This document shows, one piece after another, positions 14,933-14,978 of a stretch of DNA of 14,978 bases (position 1 is the first letter of the stretch; each line of letters opens with the position of its first letter). Position numbers and translations under genes: made by a program. The stretch spans positions 1 to 14,978 of the forward strand of contig JALTEL010000670.1 of NCBI GenBank assembly GCA_027073945.1. Reading direction: 5' to 3'. The notes beneath the pieces were generated by a model. It ran no database searches. It was given only the letters and a program-made list of their open reading frames with translations, and was not told the origin of the DNA. Source of the stretch: Caldifarciminota bacterium. GTDB lineage: Bacteria; WOR-3; Hydrothermia; UBA1063; CAJXJZ01.

Positions 14933-14978
14933 ATGACAATTAACACTGAACTAAAAGGAAGAGATTATATAAGAACAC
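14933..14978 (+). CDS. Start of an unidentified protein, possibly a carbamoyltransferase (3' end cut off)
   Basis: Only 15 codons are in view: MTINTELKGRDYIRT. A strong Shine-Dalgarno site and a TATAAT promoter precede it, so the start is reliable. An LKGRD-type segment at residues 7-11 is reminiscent of the N-terminus of ornithine carbamoyltransferases and related enzymes, which often open with such a motif before their first helix. This is a weak hint from a very short fragment; the protein could be something else. Confidence 0.55.
   Translation, partial: MTINTELKGRDYIRT

Overview
The window is bacterial chromosome from an AT-rich genome. Arginine is written mostly as AGA/AGG and isoleucine often as ATA, a bias common in thermophiles and in several deep-branching or candidate phyla. 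A bacterial origin follows from the UvrD/PcrA helicase, RmlA/C/B enzymes, GGDEF proteins, a TetR regulator, Shine-Dalgarno sites and sigma70-like promoters. I cannot name the species; a thermophilic or thermophile-related anaerobe is an inference. No mobile element, CRISPR array or clear rho-independent terminator was found.

Bases 1-7985 (+) form one long head-to-tail gene run: two different phosphofructokinases (the first cut by the window edge), a UvrD/PcrA helicase, a macro-domain protein, a 46-codon small ORF, a gamma-class carbonic anhydrase-like protein, and the dTDP-sugar genes rmlA (long form), rmlC and rmlB. Five consecutive junctions are 4-bp ATGA overlaps, so the run is very probably co-transcribed and translationally coupled. 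It mixes glycolysis, DNA repair, ADP-ribose metabolism and activated-sugar synthesis. rmlD, needed to finish dTDP-L-rhamnose, is not in the window.

Bases 7977-8834 (-) encode an EamA/DMT transporter that converges on rmlB with a 9-bp overlap. Bases 8835-8951 are a divergent promoter region in which both flanking start codons lie about one -10 distance downstream of a perfect TATAAT, with no Shine-Dalgarno site. Both genes are probably read from leaderless or near-leaderless mRNAs.

Bases 8952-14646 form a signalling block. An 1,093-residue protein (+) joins an apparently active GGDEF diguanylate cyclase to a STAND-type ATPase and about twelve TPRs. Nine bases beyond it, converging from the other strand, is an operon of tRNA-Leu(GAG), a GAF-GAF-GGDEF protein starting only 8 nt after the tRNA, and a TetR regulator joined by an ATGA overlap. 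Both GGDEF domains keep the RxxD inhibitory site, so both are predicted c-di-GMP synthases with product feedback.

Bases 14647-14932 are intergenic. They carry a possible tRNA promoter, a promoter plus Shine-Dalgarno site for a gene entering at 14933 (possibly a carbamoyltransferase), and a speculative 15-codon leader ORF followed by a short anti-Shine-Dalgarno sequence.
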